Below, in pieces: positions 41,381 to 50,932 of a DNA stretch of 64,000 nucleotides. This DNA is from Sphingobacterium faecium (GTDB lineage Bacteria > Bacteroidota > Bacteroidia > Sphingobacteriales > Sphingobacteriaceae). The notes beneath the pieces are model-generated. The model ran no database searches. It saw nothing but the letters and a program-made list of their open reading frames with translations, and was not told the DNA's origin. Numbering within the stretch: position 1 is the stretch's first letter; each line of letters begins with the position of its first letter. Location: contig NZ_QBKH01000001.1 in the NCBI RefSeq assembly GCF_003054045.1, positions 434,001 to 498,000 on the forward strand, read 5' to 3'. The translations under genes and the position numbers were made by a program.

Positions 41381-43261
41381 ATGAGTAAAGATCCTTACCA
41401 ACATGAAAAATCTCTTTCTGACGTACACGAAAGTGTTGAAATCATTAAGGATAAGTCAAAGATTAAGAAAGTACTCAGTTTTTTTGGACCTGCTTATCTG
41501 ATCAGCGTAGGGTATATGGATCCTGGCAATTGGGCTACAGATTTGGCAGGTGGAAGTCAGTTTGGCTATGCTTTACTCTGGGTACTATTGATGAGTAATA
41601 TTATGGCTTTGCTACTGCAGAGTTTATGTACACGATTAGGTATTGTACGACGTAAAGATCTTGCACAATGTAATCGAGAAACATATCCAAAGCGCATGAA
41701 TTTTGTGCTTTATATCTTAGCAGAAATTGCGATCGCAGCATGTGATCTTGCCGAAGTATTGGGGATGGCGATAGGGCTTAATCTTCTTTTCGGGATCGAT
41801 ATCCTTTGGGGTGTTTTGATCAGTTTTGCCGATACATTTCTAATCATGTATTTGCAGAAGCTGGGTATGCGTAAAATGGAGCTTTTCATTATAGGACTGA
41901 TTACCATGATCGGGATGTGTTTTATGGTAGAAATGTTTTTGGTGCAGCCTGATTTTAGTGAAGTTGTGACTGGCTTTATACCCAGCTTGCCCAATAGCGC
42001 TGCGCTGTATATTGCCATAGGGATTATAGGTGCAACTGTCATGCCCCACAATTTGTACCTACATTCTGCATTAGTACAAACTCGAAAAATAGAGAGAGAT
42101 GATCATTCGATTAAAAAAGCCATTAAATATAATTTTTTCGATAGCGCGATCGCTTTAAATTTAGCATTTTTAGTGAACGCTGCCATCCTCATTCTCGCAT
42201 CAGCAGCTTTTCATAAAAATGGAATGCATAATGTTGCAGATTTAGAAGATGCTTATCATTTATTGGGAAAAACATTAGGAACAGATCTAGCACCAAAATT
42301 ATTTGCAATTGCGCTGATACTAGCAGGGCAGAGTTCCACCGTGACAGGAACTTTAGCAGGACAAATTGTAATGGAAGGATACTTGAGGTTACGGATTAGT
42401 CCAACATTAAGAAGAATTATTACGCGCCTGTTAGCCATTATACCTGCTGTATTGGTTATTTTGATTGCTGGAGACTCTCAAGTTGGTTCCTTACTCATTT
42501 TTAGTCAGGTTATATTAAGCATGCAATTGGCATTTGCAGTAATTCCTTTAATTCATTTTGTGAGCGATAAGGAAAAGATGGGCAATTTTGTTATCAAGCC
42601 TTATGTACAAGTGTTAGCATGGTTGATCGCAACTATTATTGCAGTGCTTAATATAAAGTTGGTATATGAGGAGATTACTGAGTGGATTGTCAAGTATGAC
42701 TCCCTATGGCTGACCAGTATATTAATTCTTGGTGCGATGGGTATGGTGGGACTATTATTGATGACACTTCTATATCCAATCCTTCACAAAAACAAACCCA
42801 TTGAATTAGATGTACATCCCCCTTTTGAGGATTTGAAATTTGAAGAGCCAAAAGTATTTAATAAGGTTGTTCTGGCTTTGGATTACTCGACTTCAGATAC
42901 TAAAGCTGTACAATATGCGCTTTCGATTGCCAATCCAGATTCCCATTTTATTTTAGTGCATATCGTGGAAAGTGCGGGTGTAAAGTATACTGGAGAGCCC
43001 ACAGATGATCTAGAGTCTAGACAAGATATGGAAAGACTGAAAAAATACGCACATTTTTTTTCCGATCGAGACTATCAAGTGGATCTGGAACTGGGATATA
43101 ATAATCGTATTTCATCCATTGCTAAAATCTGTGAACAATATCAAGCTGATTTATTAATCGTTGGTAGTCATGGACATACCGGTGTGAAAGATTTTGTCTT
43201 TGGTGAAACTGTAAATAAATTGAGACATACCGTAAAAATACCTGTGTTTATCGCACAATAA
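41381..43261 (+). CDS. Nramp-family Mn/Fe transporter fused to a C-terminal USP domain
   Basis: This 626-residue protein is a metal-ion transporter with about eleven membrane helices (about 35-460) joined to a universal-stress-protein domain (about 475-626). The metal-binding DPGN is at 47-50 and the TM6 motif reads MPHNLYLHS. The USP part has DYSTSDTKAVQYALSIA, an ATP-binding-type VGSHGHTGVKDFVFGETVNKL and a C-terminal strand. Nramp proteins take up Mn2+ or Fe2+ with protons. The fused USP domain may regulate transport by nucleotide binding; that is inferred. Confidence 0.93.
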   Translation: MSKDPYQHEKSLSDVHESVEIIKDKSKIKKVLSFFGPAYLISVGYMDPGNWATDLAGGSQFGYALLWVLLMSNIMALLLQSLCTRLGIVRRKDLAQCNRETYPKRMNFVLYILAEIAIAACDLAEVLGMAIGLNLLFGIDILWGVLISFADTFLIMYLQKLGMRKMELFIIGLITMIGMCFMVEMFLVQPDFSEVVTGFIPSLPNSAALYIAIGIIGATVMPHNLYLHSALVQTRKIERDDHSIKKAIKYNFFDSAIALNLAFLVNAAILILASAAFHKNGMHNVADLEDAYHLLGKTLGTDLAPKLFAIALILAGQSSTVTGTLAGQIVMEGYLRLRISPTLRRIITRLLAIIPAVLVILIAGDSQVGSLLIFSQVILSMQLAFAVIPLIHFVSDKEKMGNFVIKPYVQVLAWLIATIIAVLNIKLVYEEITEWIVKYDSLWLTSILILGAMGMVGLLLMTLLYPILHKNKPIELDVHPPFEDLKFEEPKVFNKVVLALDYSTSDTKAVQYALSIANPDSHFILVHIVESAGVKYTGEPTDDLESRQDMERLKKYAHFFSDRDYQVDLELGYNNRISSIAKICEQYQADLLIVGSHGHTGVKDFVFGETVNKLRHTVKIPVFIAQ

Positions 43262-43293
43262 CCTGATATGATAATTATTTAAGGTAGAAGATA

Positions 43294-43324
43294 TTTGAAC
43301 TGTTCGTTATCTTTTTTATCTTAG
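43294..43324 (+). promoter_or_regulatory. promoter of the Hhe-like helicase gene
   Basis: TTTG (43294-43297), 19 nt and TATCTTAG (43317-43324) fit the Bacteroidota consensus with one mismatch in the -7 box. The ATG lies 14 nt further. Confidence 0.6.
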
Positions 43325-43338
43325 TTAATAAGTTAAAA

Positions 43339-46300
43339 ATGCGAATGGAAAATATTAAACAGATTTATATAGAAAAAGAGGTAGCACATTTCCTTAATCT
43401 TTCTATGTATCAAAATCAGATTACTTTTTTAAGCAATTTGATGATTTCTTCTAAAAGCGATCAAATTTTAGATAAAATTCGTATTGACATTGATACAGAT
43501 GAACCTTGGATGGAACCTTATTCCTACCAACTCGCATATTTACCTGTAGGTTTATCGGTTAAAATACCGACAGATAAGATCATGATTAAACCTGCTTATT
43601 TTATTCAATTAAGTGAGGTTGAACGCAGTTTTTATCATATTAGAGTGTATCAAGATGAAAATTTATTGACAGAGGAAACTGTCGAAATTGAATTACAACC
43701 GATGTCTTTCTTTGGTGGTTTTAATGCACTTCCTGAATTATTAGCTTCCTATGTAACACCAAACCATCCTTATATTTATAATATAAAGAATAAGGCAGTA
43801 GCATATTTAGAAGAGCAAAATTTGCCAGTTAAATTTGAAGGTTATCAATATGAAGATCCTGTACGCATATTGGAAATGATGCGAGCTATATATAAGGCCA
43901 TTCAGTCGGAACAGATTGTCTACAGTACCTTGCCTCCAAGTTATGAAGAACGGGGCCAACGGCTGCGTTTGCTTGATGTGATTGCTAGTAAGCGTTTTGG
44001 TAATTGTATTGATATTAGTTTATTGTATGCAGCTTGTCTAGAAGCAATAGATCTAAACCCAATCATAATCGTGACTAAAGGACATGCCTTTGTCGGCTGT
44101 TGGCTTCATAATGATAAATTTTCTGAAATTATTAATGAAGATAAAACGGCTATAACTAAACGTTTTGCTAAAGGAATAAGTGAAATTGTTGTCATTGAGT
44201 CGACCAGTGTCTGTAAAGGCATTTCTATCAGTTTCAATGAAGCAATAGATCTCGCTGAAGCGAATCTGGTCGAAAAGGATGACTTCGTTTTATCAATCGA
44301 TATCAAAAGAGCTCGAGCTAGTGGTATAAAACCACTTCCTTTGAAATTAGATGCTAGTATGAGTGAACTTTCAGAGCTGATCGTAAGAAATGCAAGTGTC
44401 AAAGAAGAAAAGATTGAAGTTGGTAAGATTTATGCCGAAAAAGAACTGAACGGGAATAAAATCATTAGTAAACAGAAGATCTGGGAAAGGAAACTATTGG
44501 ATCTGTCATTGCGCAATAATTTACTTAATCTGCGCATGACAAAAAACATGTTACAGATCATGGATGTGAATATTCATGATTTAGAAGATCTATTAGTAGA
44601 TGGAAAGAGCTTTTCGATTAGTGCAAGTGCAAATGCTCCCCTGTTAAAACAGTATAGTATCTTGAATGAGACGATGCATGCGTCATCTCCAGCATATCAA
44701 CTAGCGCAGGAAGAATTGGCACATAATCGTTTGATTTCTTACTATCATAGTGAAGATTTGGATACCATCCTCACCCACATCTATCGAAATGCCAAACTAT
44801 CTATTGAAGAGAACGGATCCAGTACACTTTATTTAGCGATTGGATTATTGAAATGGCGAGATAAGAAAACACCTAGTCAAGTCAGGTCTGCACCAATAAT
44901 TTTGATTCCTGTAGAATTGACACGTAGGTCCATTAATAGCAAATTTATACTTCGTAGCCGAGAAGAAGAGGCGATGATTAATATTACTTTGTTGGAATTT
45001 CTACGTCAAGAATATGAACTTGATTTGAGTGATCTGGAAGAACTCCCGAGAGACAACAAAGGTATTGATGTCACTCAAGTAATTGCCCAAATACGTAGAG
45101 CGATCATGGGACTGAAAGGCTGGGATATTGCCGATCAAGTAATCTTAGGTAATTTCTCCTTTAATAAATTGATCCTATGGAATGATATTGCACATCAATC
45201 TGATCAGATCGCACAAAGTACAATTGTTCGGAGTCTAATAGATGGTCAATTGCGACTAGATGTTGAAGACAAAGAAAGTACATTAGATTTTGATAATATT
45301 CATCCCGCAGCATTGGCATTACCAATTGCGACAGATGTTTCGCAATTAGCAGCTATTTACGCTTCAAGTGAAAATCAAAGTTTTGTCCTGCACGGACCTC
45401 CAGGTACAGGAAAGTCACAGACGATTACCAATATCATTGCCAATGCCCTATATCAAGGCAAGAAAGTCCTTTTTGTTGCGGCAAAGAAAGCGGCCTTGGA
45501 TGTTGTATATAAACGATTGGCAGCTATCGGATTATCAAATTTCTGTTTGGAGCTACATTCCAATAAAGCAAAAAAATCAGACGTACTTGCGCAACTTGCT
45601 GAAACATTAGAACTTCCTAAGTTGTTGGACAATTTTGATTTTAATGACGAAGCTAATCATTTAATAAATGCTAAAAGAGAGCTCCAAGTATATATCGAAC
45701 AATTGCATGCACAACAGACAGTCGGTTGGACGTTATACGATAGTATTATTGCAATTACCACATTAGAATCCTATAGTTTTTCTAAAATTGATTTACCAAA
45801 AACAATTTTTGATACGCTCACCAATGAGAAATGGCGATCATGGAGAGATTTAGTGATCGATTTATATTCTGTATCACAGATCATAAATAAGCCTAGTCGT
45901 AATCCATTTAGGGGAATTGCGCTTACCAATTACTCAACGGCTATCCAACAACAAGTAGCATCCTCATCCCTTCAATTGAAACAAAGTTCGGAAGAGTACG
46001 AATCGGTCATGAGCCGTTTTATTTCAGCTATTGATCTCCCTATTCAAGTGTTTTCTTGGTCAGATCTGAATCAGTTTAATCAATTGGTAAATTCCTTATT
46101 ACAACTACCAGAAACGGGATTGTCACTTTGGCGGGTACTCCTTAATCAACAACAGCAAGAAAAGATACAAAAGTGGTTAATTGATTTTGAAAATTTTCAA
46201 ACTAAACGTCGTATTCTATTAAGTATTGCCCATAAAAGTGTGTTAGATGCTAATTTAACAGCATTAGAATCAATTTGGAATGCAGCAAAACAGACTTGGT

Positions 46301-48546
46301 TTTTTCCAAAATGGTTAAAAAAGAGACAGGTACAAAAAGGGTTATCGAGCTATAGCAGCAAGCTTTTAAATGAAGATGCAGCATTAGATCAATTCTTCTC
46401 CGAAGTCAATGCATATCAACAAATTACTGATGTAGTCAAATCAAGAGAATATGATTTCATTCGTCAAGCATTATCCAATTCTTATATGGAGGAGGAAACG
46501 GATTTAGGCTATATCAGAAAACAAGTTGAAGGGATACAATCCTTAAATGAATTATTGAGACCCCTATTAATTTCACCTTTGGAAGAGGTTGTCTCCCAAT
46601 GGATAGCAAATTCGAAAATCAACATCAAGCAGTTGATGCCAAACCAAGAGCAAGCACTGCTTCATGTTTCAACTGCGTGGGAAACCTTACTTAATCATAC
46701 CCATCAATTTCAACAAGAAACGCAATTGGATATCCGATCCTATCCAGTTCAAGTCGATTGGTTGACTGAAATAAAGGAAAAAATGGCGGGCATAGTAGCA
46801 CATATTGATGCCCTCAAAAATTGGACGAACTATTCTAAAATAAAAGAAAAAGCGATTGAATTGGAATTAGGATGGTTAATAGACCGCTATGAAAATGATG
46901 AAATACAACAAGAACATTTCGTGGAGCATTTTGACTATAGCATTCACTATAATCTAGCCAATCATGTAATCGCTTCTCATGATGCACTGAATATGTTCAA
47001 TGTTCGATTATTTGAAGATAAAATTGCGAAGTATAAACAGATTGCTCAGGGATTCACGGAATTGACAAAGAAAGAATTGTTGCTGCGTCTAAATAAGGAC
47101 TTGCCAAATACGGTGCAGGAAGCCGTTCAAGGTGCTGAATTAGCAGTGCTACAACGTGCTATCAAAAATAGGGGACGAGGATTAAGTATAAGAAGATTAT
47201 TTGATCAGATACCGAATTTACTACCTCGATTGGCTCCCTGTATGTTGATGAGTCCTATATCTGTAGCGCAGTATTTTGAAGTAAATCCGGAGCAATTTGA
47301 TTTGTTAATTTTTGATGAGGCGTCACAATTACCAACTTGTGAGGCCGTAAGTTCTCTAGCAAGGGCTAAACATGCAGTAATTGTAGGAGACCCAAAGCAA
47401 ATGCCGCCGACATCATTTTTTATGAGCAATAAAGTCGATGAAGAAAATATAGAAATAGAAGATTTGGAAAGTATTTTGGATGATTGCCTTTCTTTATCTT
47501 TTCCATCTAAGTATCTGCTGCGTCATTATCGAAGTAAACATGAGAGTTTGATCGCTTTTAGCAATGCTCATTATTATGACAATAAACTATTAACATTTCC
47601 ATCTGCAGATGATTTAAATAGCCGAGTTACTTATCAGTATGTAGAAGGATATTATGATAAGGGTAAAAGTCGCCAAAATAAATTTGAAGCACAGGCGATC
47701 GTCGATGATATCGCAAAACGGCTTCGTAATGAAAAGTCGAGAAAACAAAGTATCGGTATAGTCACTTTTAGCCAAGTACAACAGAGCTTAATTGAAGATA
47801 AACTGAATGAGTTATATCGAAAAGACACCCAGTTGGAATCATGGGCAGTTGAAAGAGACGAACCGATCTTCATTAAAAATTTGGAAAATGTGCAGGGAGA
47901 TGAACGTGATGTCATCTTGTTTTCTATCGGTTATGGACCAGATGAAAAAGGTCAACTCAGTATGAATTTTGGACCTTTAAATCGTGAGGGTGGATGGAGA
48001 AGACTCAATGTTGCTGTAACAAGAGCTCGTGAGGAAATGAAAGTCTTTGCGACACTGCGATCAGACCAGATTAATTTAAACCGAACTGCTTCGGAAGGAG
48101 TCGCTGGTCTGAAAAATTTCTTAGCTTTTGCAGAAAAAGGACATTTGCCCCTTGATGCAGGTATGATAAGCGCCGAGGATAACCAGCTAAATTTAAGTCA
48201 ACATGTGGCTAACAGATTGCGAGCAGAAGGACTGGTGGTCAATGAAAATATAGGAACATCAGATTTCAAAGTTGATCTAGGTATTGTTCATCCAGAGTTC
48301 CCGAGTCGTTATATTTTATCCATTTTGTTGGATGGAACCCATTATTTTAATGCCGAAACTACGAATGATAGAGAATTGGTATTGCCGCAGATGCTGGAGA
48401 GCTTAGGATGGAATATCTTTCGTATTTGGACTTTAGATTGGATTGAAAACTCGGATGTAATTGTAGAGTCCATTTTGGTAAAAGTAAATGAGCTAGTCCT
48501 ACAAGTGGATGTGCCATCTGAAGAGGAAATTAATCCAACGGTATAG
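43339..48546 (+). CDS. giant DUF4011 / SF1 helicase / Vsr-like nuclease protein, Hhe-type antiphage candidate
   Basis: This 1735-residue protein combines four parts. A transglutaminase-like region has Cys223 in FGNCIDISLLYAACLEA and TKGHAFVGCWLH. A DUF4011 region follows (about 375-560, WERKLLDLSLRNNLLNLR). The SF1 helicase has Walker A GPPGTGKS (686-693), Walker B FDEAS (Asp1326-Glu1327), GDPKQMPPTS and NVAVTRARE. The C-terminal nuclease resembles MTES_1575/Vsr, with Asp1646 in VDLGIV and Asp1665 in LLDGTHY. The Glu usual in that site is Leu. This architecture matches the single-gene Hhe system reported by Gao et al. 2020 (from memory). No partner gene or mobile element is adjacent. Confidence 0.88.
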   Translation: MRMENIKQIYIEKEVAHFLNLSMYQNQITFLSNLMISSKSDQILDKIRIDIDTDEPWMEPYSYQLAYLPVGLSVKIPTDKIMIKPAYFIQLSEVERSFYHIRVYQDENLLTEETVEIELQPMSFFGGFNALPELLASYVTPNHPYIYNIKNKAVAYLEEQNLPVKFEGYQYEDPVRILEMMRAIYKAIQSEQIVYSTLPPSYEERGQRLRLLDVIASKRFGNCIDISLLYAACLEAIDLNPIIIVTKGHAFVGCWLHNDKFSEIINEDKTAITKRFAKGISEIVVIESTSVCKGISISFNEAIDLAEANLVEKDDFVLSIDIKRARASGIKPLPLKLDASMSELSELIVRNASVKEEKIEVGKIYAEKELNGNKIISKQKIWERKLLDLSLRNNLLNLRMTKNMLQIMDVNIHDLEDLLVDGKSFSISASANAPLLKQYSILNETMHASSPAYQLAQEELAHNRLISYYHSEDLDTILTHIYRNAKLSIEENGSSTLYLAIGLLKWRDKKTPSQVRSAPIILIPVELTRRSINSKFILRSREEEAMINITLLEFLRQEYELDLSDLEELPRDNKGIDVTQVIAQIRRAIMGLKGWDIADQVILGNFSFNKLILWNDIAHQSDQIAQSTIVRSLIDGQLRLDVEDKESTLDFDNIHPAALALPIATDVSQLAAIYASSENQSFVLHGPPGTGKSQTITNIIANALYQGKKVLFVAAKKAALDVVYKRLAAIGLSNFCLELHSNKAKKSDVLAQLAETLELPKLLDNFDFNDEANHLINAKRELQVYIEQLHAQQTVGWTLYDSIIAITTLESYSFSKIDLPKTIFDTLTNEKWRSWRDLVIDLYSVSQIINKPSRNPFRGIALTNYSTAIQQQVASSSLQLKQSSEEYESVMSRFISAIDLPIQVFSWSDLNQFNQLVNSLLQLPETGLSLWRVLLNQQQQEKIQKWLIDFENFQTKRRILLSIAHKSVLDANLTALESIWNAAKQTWFFPKWLKKRQVQKGLSSYSSKLLNEDAALDQFFSEVNAYQQITDVVKSREYDFIRQALSNSYMEEETDLGYIRKQVEGIQSLNELLRPLLISPLEEVVSQWIANSKINIKQLMPNQEQALLHVSTAWETLLNHTHQFQQETQLDIRSYPVQVDWLTEIKEKMAGIVAHIDALKNWTNYSKIKEKAIELELGWLIDRYENDEIQQEHFVEHFDYSIHYNLANHVIASHDALNMFNVRLFEDKIAKYKQIAQGFTELTKKELLLRLNKDLPNTVQEAVQGAELAVLQRAIKNRGRGLSIRRLFDQIPNLLPRLAPCMLMSPISVAQYFEVNPEQFDLLIFDEASQLPTCEAVSSLARAKHAVIVGDPKQMPPTSFFMSNKVDEENIEIEDLESILDDCLSLSFPSKYLLRHYRSKHESLIAFSNAHYYDNKLLTFPSADDLNSRVTYQYVEGYYDKGKSRQNKFEAQAIVDDIAKRLRNEKSRKQSIGIVTFSQVQQSLIEDKLNELYRKDTQLESWAVERDEPIFIKNLENVQGDERDVILFSIGYGPDEKGQLSMNFGPLNREGGWRRLNVAVTRAREEMKVFATLRSDQINLNRTASEGVAGLKNFLAFAEKGHLPLDAGMISAEDNQLNLSQHVANRLRAEGLVVNENIGTSDFKVDLGIVHPEFPSRYILSILLDGTHYFNAETTNDRELVLPQMLESLGWNIFRIWTLDWIENSDVIVESILVKVNELVLQVDVPSEEEINPTV

Positions 48547-48601
48547 TTGAGTTTTAGTCTTTTGATGATGTAGATCATGACATTATTAAATTTATAAATA
48601 C

Positions 48602-48633
48602 CACGAGCATTACCTCAACAAATAATGCTCGTG
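48602..48633. terminator. hairpin between the helicase gene and the minus-strand barrel gene
   Basis: A perfect 11-bp inverted repeat (CACGAGCATTA with TAATGCTCGTG, 10-nt loop) separates the convergent genes. It lacks a clear U-tract in either direction, so terminator function is likely but not certain. Confidence 0.6.
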
Positions 48634-48651
48634 ATAAGTCAATGACCAAGA

Positions 48652-49215
48652 TTAAAATTTATAGCCGACCATAATTCCAATAGTCCTGTTTTTAGCATCT
48701 AGCGTCTTATCAACACTGCTCAATCCGTGGCTGTAATACGCATCAAGAGTCAATCGGTTGATATCGATACCTAATCCCACTCTTCCATCAAAAGAAAATT
48801 TCTTGTAATCCGTATGTGCTGTTGATTTAACCGTTTTGATATCATAATTTAATTGAGGTCCCAACATCGCCCGAAGATTGAAATCTTCCTGATTGATTAG
48901 TTTATATCCTACCTGAAGAGGTACATTTATTTGATAGAATTTTAATGTCTTTTCGTTCTTATCAAGTGTATAGCCTTTGCGTAACAAGCTGGCTCCAATA
49001 CCTGGCTGAAAGAATAATTGATTCCCAATGCGTGCAAATCCAGCTACTGAAACACCGATTTTTCCATTATTATCTGTGATGGAATGATTACCAAATGATG
49101 TCATGTGATAATTACTTCCAACTTGAAGTCCATAAGTCACTTCCTGTGCGTTCGCTATTGTACCCAATCCTAATAATGTCAATCCCAAAAGGGCAGTTTT
49201 AAATGTCGTTTTCAT
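48652..49215 (-). CDS. small PorT-like outer-membrane beta-barrel protein
   Basis: This 187-residue protein has a signal peptide (MKTTFKTALLGLTLLGLGTIANAQ) and then about eight beta strands ending in MVGYKF. It fits the outer-membrane protein beta-barrel (PorT-like) group. Features are GLQVGSNYHMTSFG, FFQPGIGASLLRKGYTL and YYSHGLSSVDKTLDAKNRTIG. It could be a small channel or sensor barrel; function is unknown. It is a single gene. Confidence 0.82.
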   Translation of the reverse strand: MKTTFKTALLGLTLLGLGTIANAQEVTYGLQVGSNYHMTSFGNHSITDNNGKIGVSVAGFARIGNQLFFQPGIGASLLRKGYTLDKNEKTLKFYQINVPLQVGYKLINQEDFNLRAMLGPQLNYDIKTVKSTAHTDYKKFSFDGRVGLGIDINRLTLDAYYSHGLSSVDKTLDAKNRTIGIMVGYKF

Positions 49216-49431
49216 TTTTCTAAATTGTTTGTATTTGTATCGATTAATTATTCATCTTTCTTTTATGACAACGAAGTATGTACATACCCTTGGTAAATTT
49301 TTAAATTATTATAATTTATTATGTTTTAAATTTGATCCACTAAAGAAAAATAAAATTCATGTAAGGGTATAGCTCAGTTTAGTTGTCTTACTATAAAGTA
49401 GATCAATTAATGAGTGCGGAAAATACAATCC

Positions 49432-49965
49432 ATGTCAGAAAATAAAGAGAAAAAATTTGAACAACTGTTTCGTACGTATTATAAGGAATTGCACCGTTCA
49501 GCATTTCGATACCTCAGAGATAGTGAAAGTGCTGAAGAAATTGTCCAACAGGTCTTTTTGCGGTTATGGGAAAAAAATTGGGAGCAGGAGATACACACTT
49601 CGATAAAAGCTTATCTGTATCGTTCGATTTACAACGAAAGTATGAACTTGTTGAAAAAAGAACAGAGAAAGCAGACCTACCAATCTTATCAGCAGAGCCG
49701 GCAAGACGTCGTACCAGCTGTAGATCAAAGTGCAAAAGATCTCGATCAAAAGTTGCAGGTAGCATTAGCGACACTGCCAGAGAAGAGCCGTATCGTATTT
49801 GAGCTCAGTCGTTTTCAAGAAATGAAATATAAAGATATTGCCGATACATTGGATCTTTCCATAAAAACAGTCGAAGGTCATATGACCAAAGCTCTTCGAC
49901 ATTTACGTATCGAGTTGATCGATTATTTAACTGTAATTATTTTCTATATCATCTATATCATATGA
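49432..49965 (+). CDS. ECF sigma factor (RNA polymerase sigma-70 family)
   Basis: This 177-residue factor has region 2 (FEQLFRTYYKELHRSAFRYLRDSESAEEIVQQVFLRLWE) and region 4 (LPEKSRIVFELSRFQEMKYKDIADTLDLSIKTVEGHMTKAL). It is of the type expanded in Bacteroidetes. ATG at 49432 is preferred to a GTG at 49414. Its stop overlaps the next start (ATGA), coupling it to the FecR-like gene. It probably drives this operon and surface-protein genes when released by that partner. Confidence 0.93.
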   Translation: MSENKEKKFEQLFRTYYKELHRSAFRYLRDSESAEEIVQQVFLRLWEKNWEQEIHTSIKAYLYRSIYNESMNLLKKEQRKQTYQSYQQSRQDVVPAVDQSAKDLDQKLQVALATLPEKSRIVFELSRFQEMKYKDIADTLDLSIKTVEGHMTKALRHLRIELIDYLTVIIFYIIYII

Positions 49966-50930
49966 ATAAGGAATTGCTAGAAAAATATATCATTGGAGAA
50001 ACCAATGAAGAAGAGAATAAGATAGCCCAATATTGGTTGGAGCAAGATATCCGTAATCATGCAGAATATTTAAAAATGAAAAAAATGTGGGATGGTTTAC
50101 CTCAAGCGCTTCAAGCACCAGAAGTAGATGTGGATCAAGCTTGGGAAAACTTTAAAACCGCTAGGGATAATGGGCCTGCCACGAAGTTTGAGGTTGATGA
50201 CAACCAAACGATGAAGATGGGATGGAATTGGTGGGTCGCAGCTGGAATACTGTTTATGTGTTCTATCGGGTTTTATTTCCTGGATAAAAGTCATAGACAA
50301 GAGCAAAGTCTCTATAGTACAACATCCGTGCTTAGAAATACGTTGCCTGATGGCTCTATAGTGACCCTCAACAAAAATTCAAAACTTGCGTATTCTAGTA
50401 CGTGGATGAATGTACAAAGAAGTGTAAAACTAGAACAAGGGGAGGTATTTTTTCAAGTGTTTAAAGATAAAGCACATCCTTTTGTGATTGTTTCGGGTAA
50501 AAGTAAGATTACGGTATTGGGCACTAGCTTTAATGTGCGTCGTCATGAAGATGCTACTGAGGTTATTGTAGCGACAGGTTTAGTGAAGGTTTCTTACAGT
50601 AATAAGGAAGTATACTTACATCCTAAAGAAATGATTACGATGAAAGACAACGACACAACCACTGTTTCTGTTAAACAGATACCAGACCAATTTTATAAGT
50701 ATTATGTGGATCGCGAGTTTATATTTGAAAACACCAGTTTAGATCGTGTCGTGGAGCTGTTAAGTAAAGCCTATGACCAAAAAATAATCCTTGATCTTGA
50801 AGCAGATAAAAAACTTCTATTGACAGCTACTTTCAAACAAAACAGTTTAAGTGATATTTTGAAGGTTATCGCAGATACCTTTAAATGTAAAGTCACTATT
50901 AAAGATTCAATAATTCATATAACTCGATAA
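49962..50930 (+). CDS. FecR-family anti-sigma/transducer protein
   Basis: This 322-residue protein has a cytoplasmic N-terminus, one membrane helix (about 89-108, WWVAAGILFMCSIGFYFLD) and a periplasmic FecR domain (TLPDGSIVTLNKNSKLAYSS, GTSFNVRRHED). It ends in a DUF4974-like domain (FENTSLDRVVELLSKAYDQKI). FecR proteins hold or activate the ECF factor in response to an outer-membrane partner. It overlaps the sigma gene by 4 nt and precedes the STN-domain gene by 2 nt. Confidence 0.93.
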   Translation: MNKELLEKYIIGETNEEENKIAQYWLEQDIRNHAEYLKMKKMWDGLPQALQAPEVDVDQAWENFKTARDNGPATKFEVDDNQTMKMGWNWWVAAGILFMCSIGFYFLDKSHRQEQSLYSTTSVLRNTLPDGSIVTLNKNSKLAYSSTWMNVQRSVKLEQGEVFFQVFKDKAHPFVIVSGKSKITVLGTSFNVRRHEDATEVIVATGLVKVSYSNKEVYLHPKEMITMKDNDTTTVSVKQIPDQFYKYYVDREFIFENTSLDRVVELLSKAYDQKIILDLEADKKLLLTATFKQNSLSDILKVIADTFKCKVTIKDSIIHITR

Positions 50931-50932
50931 TC

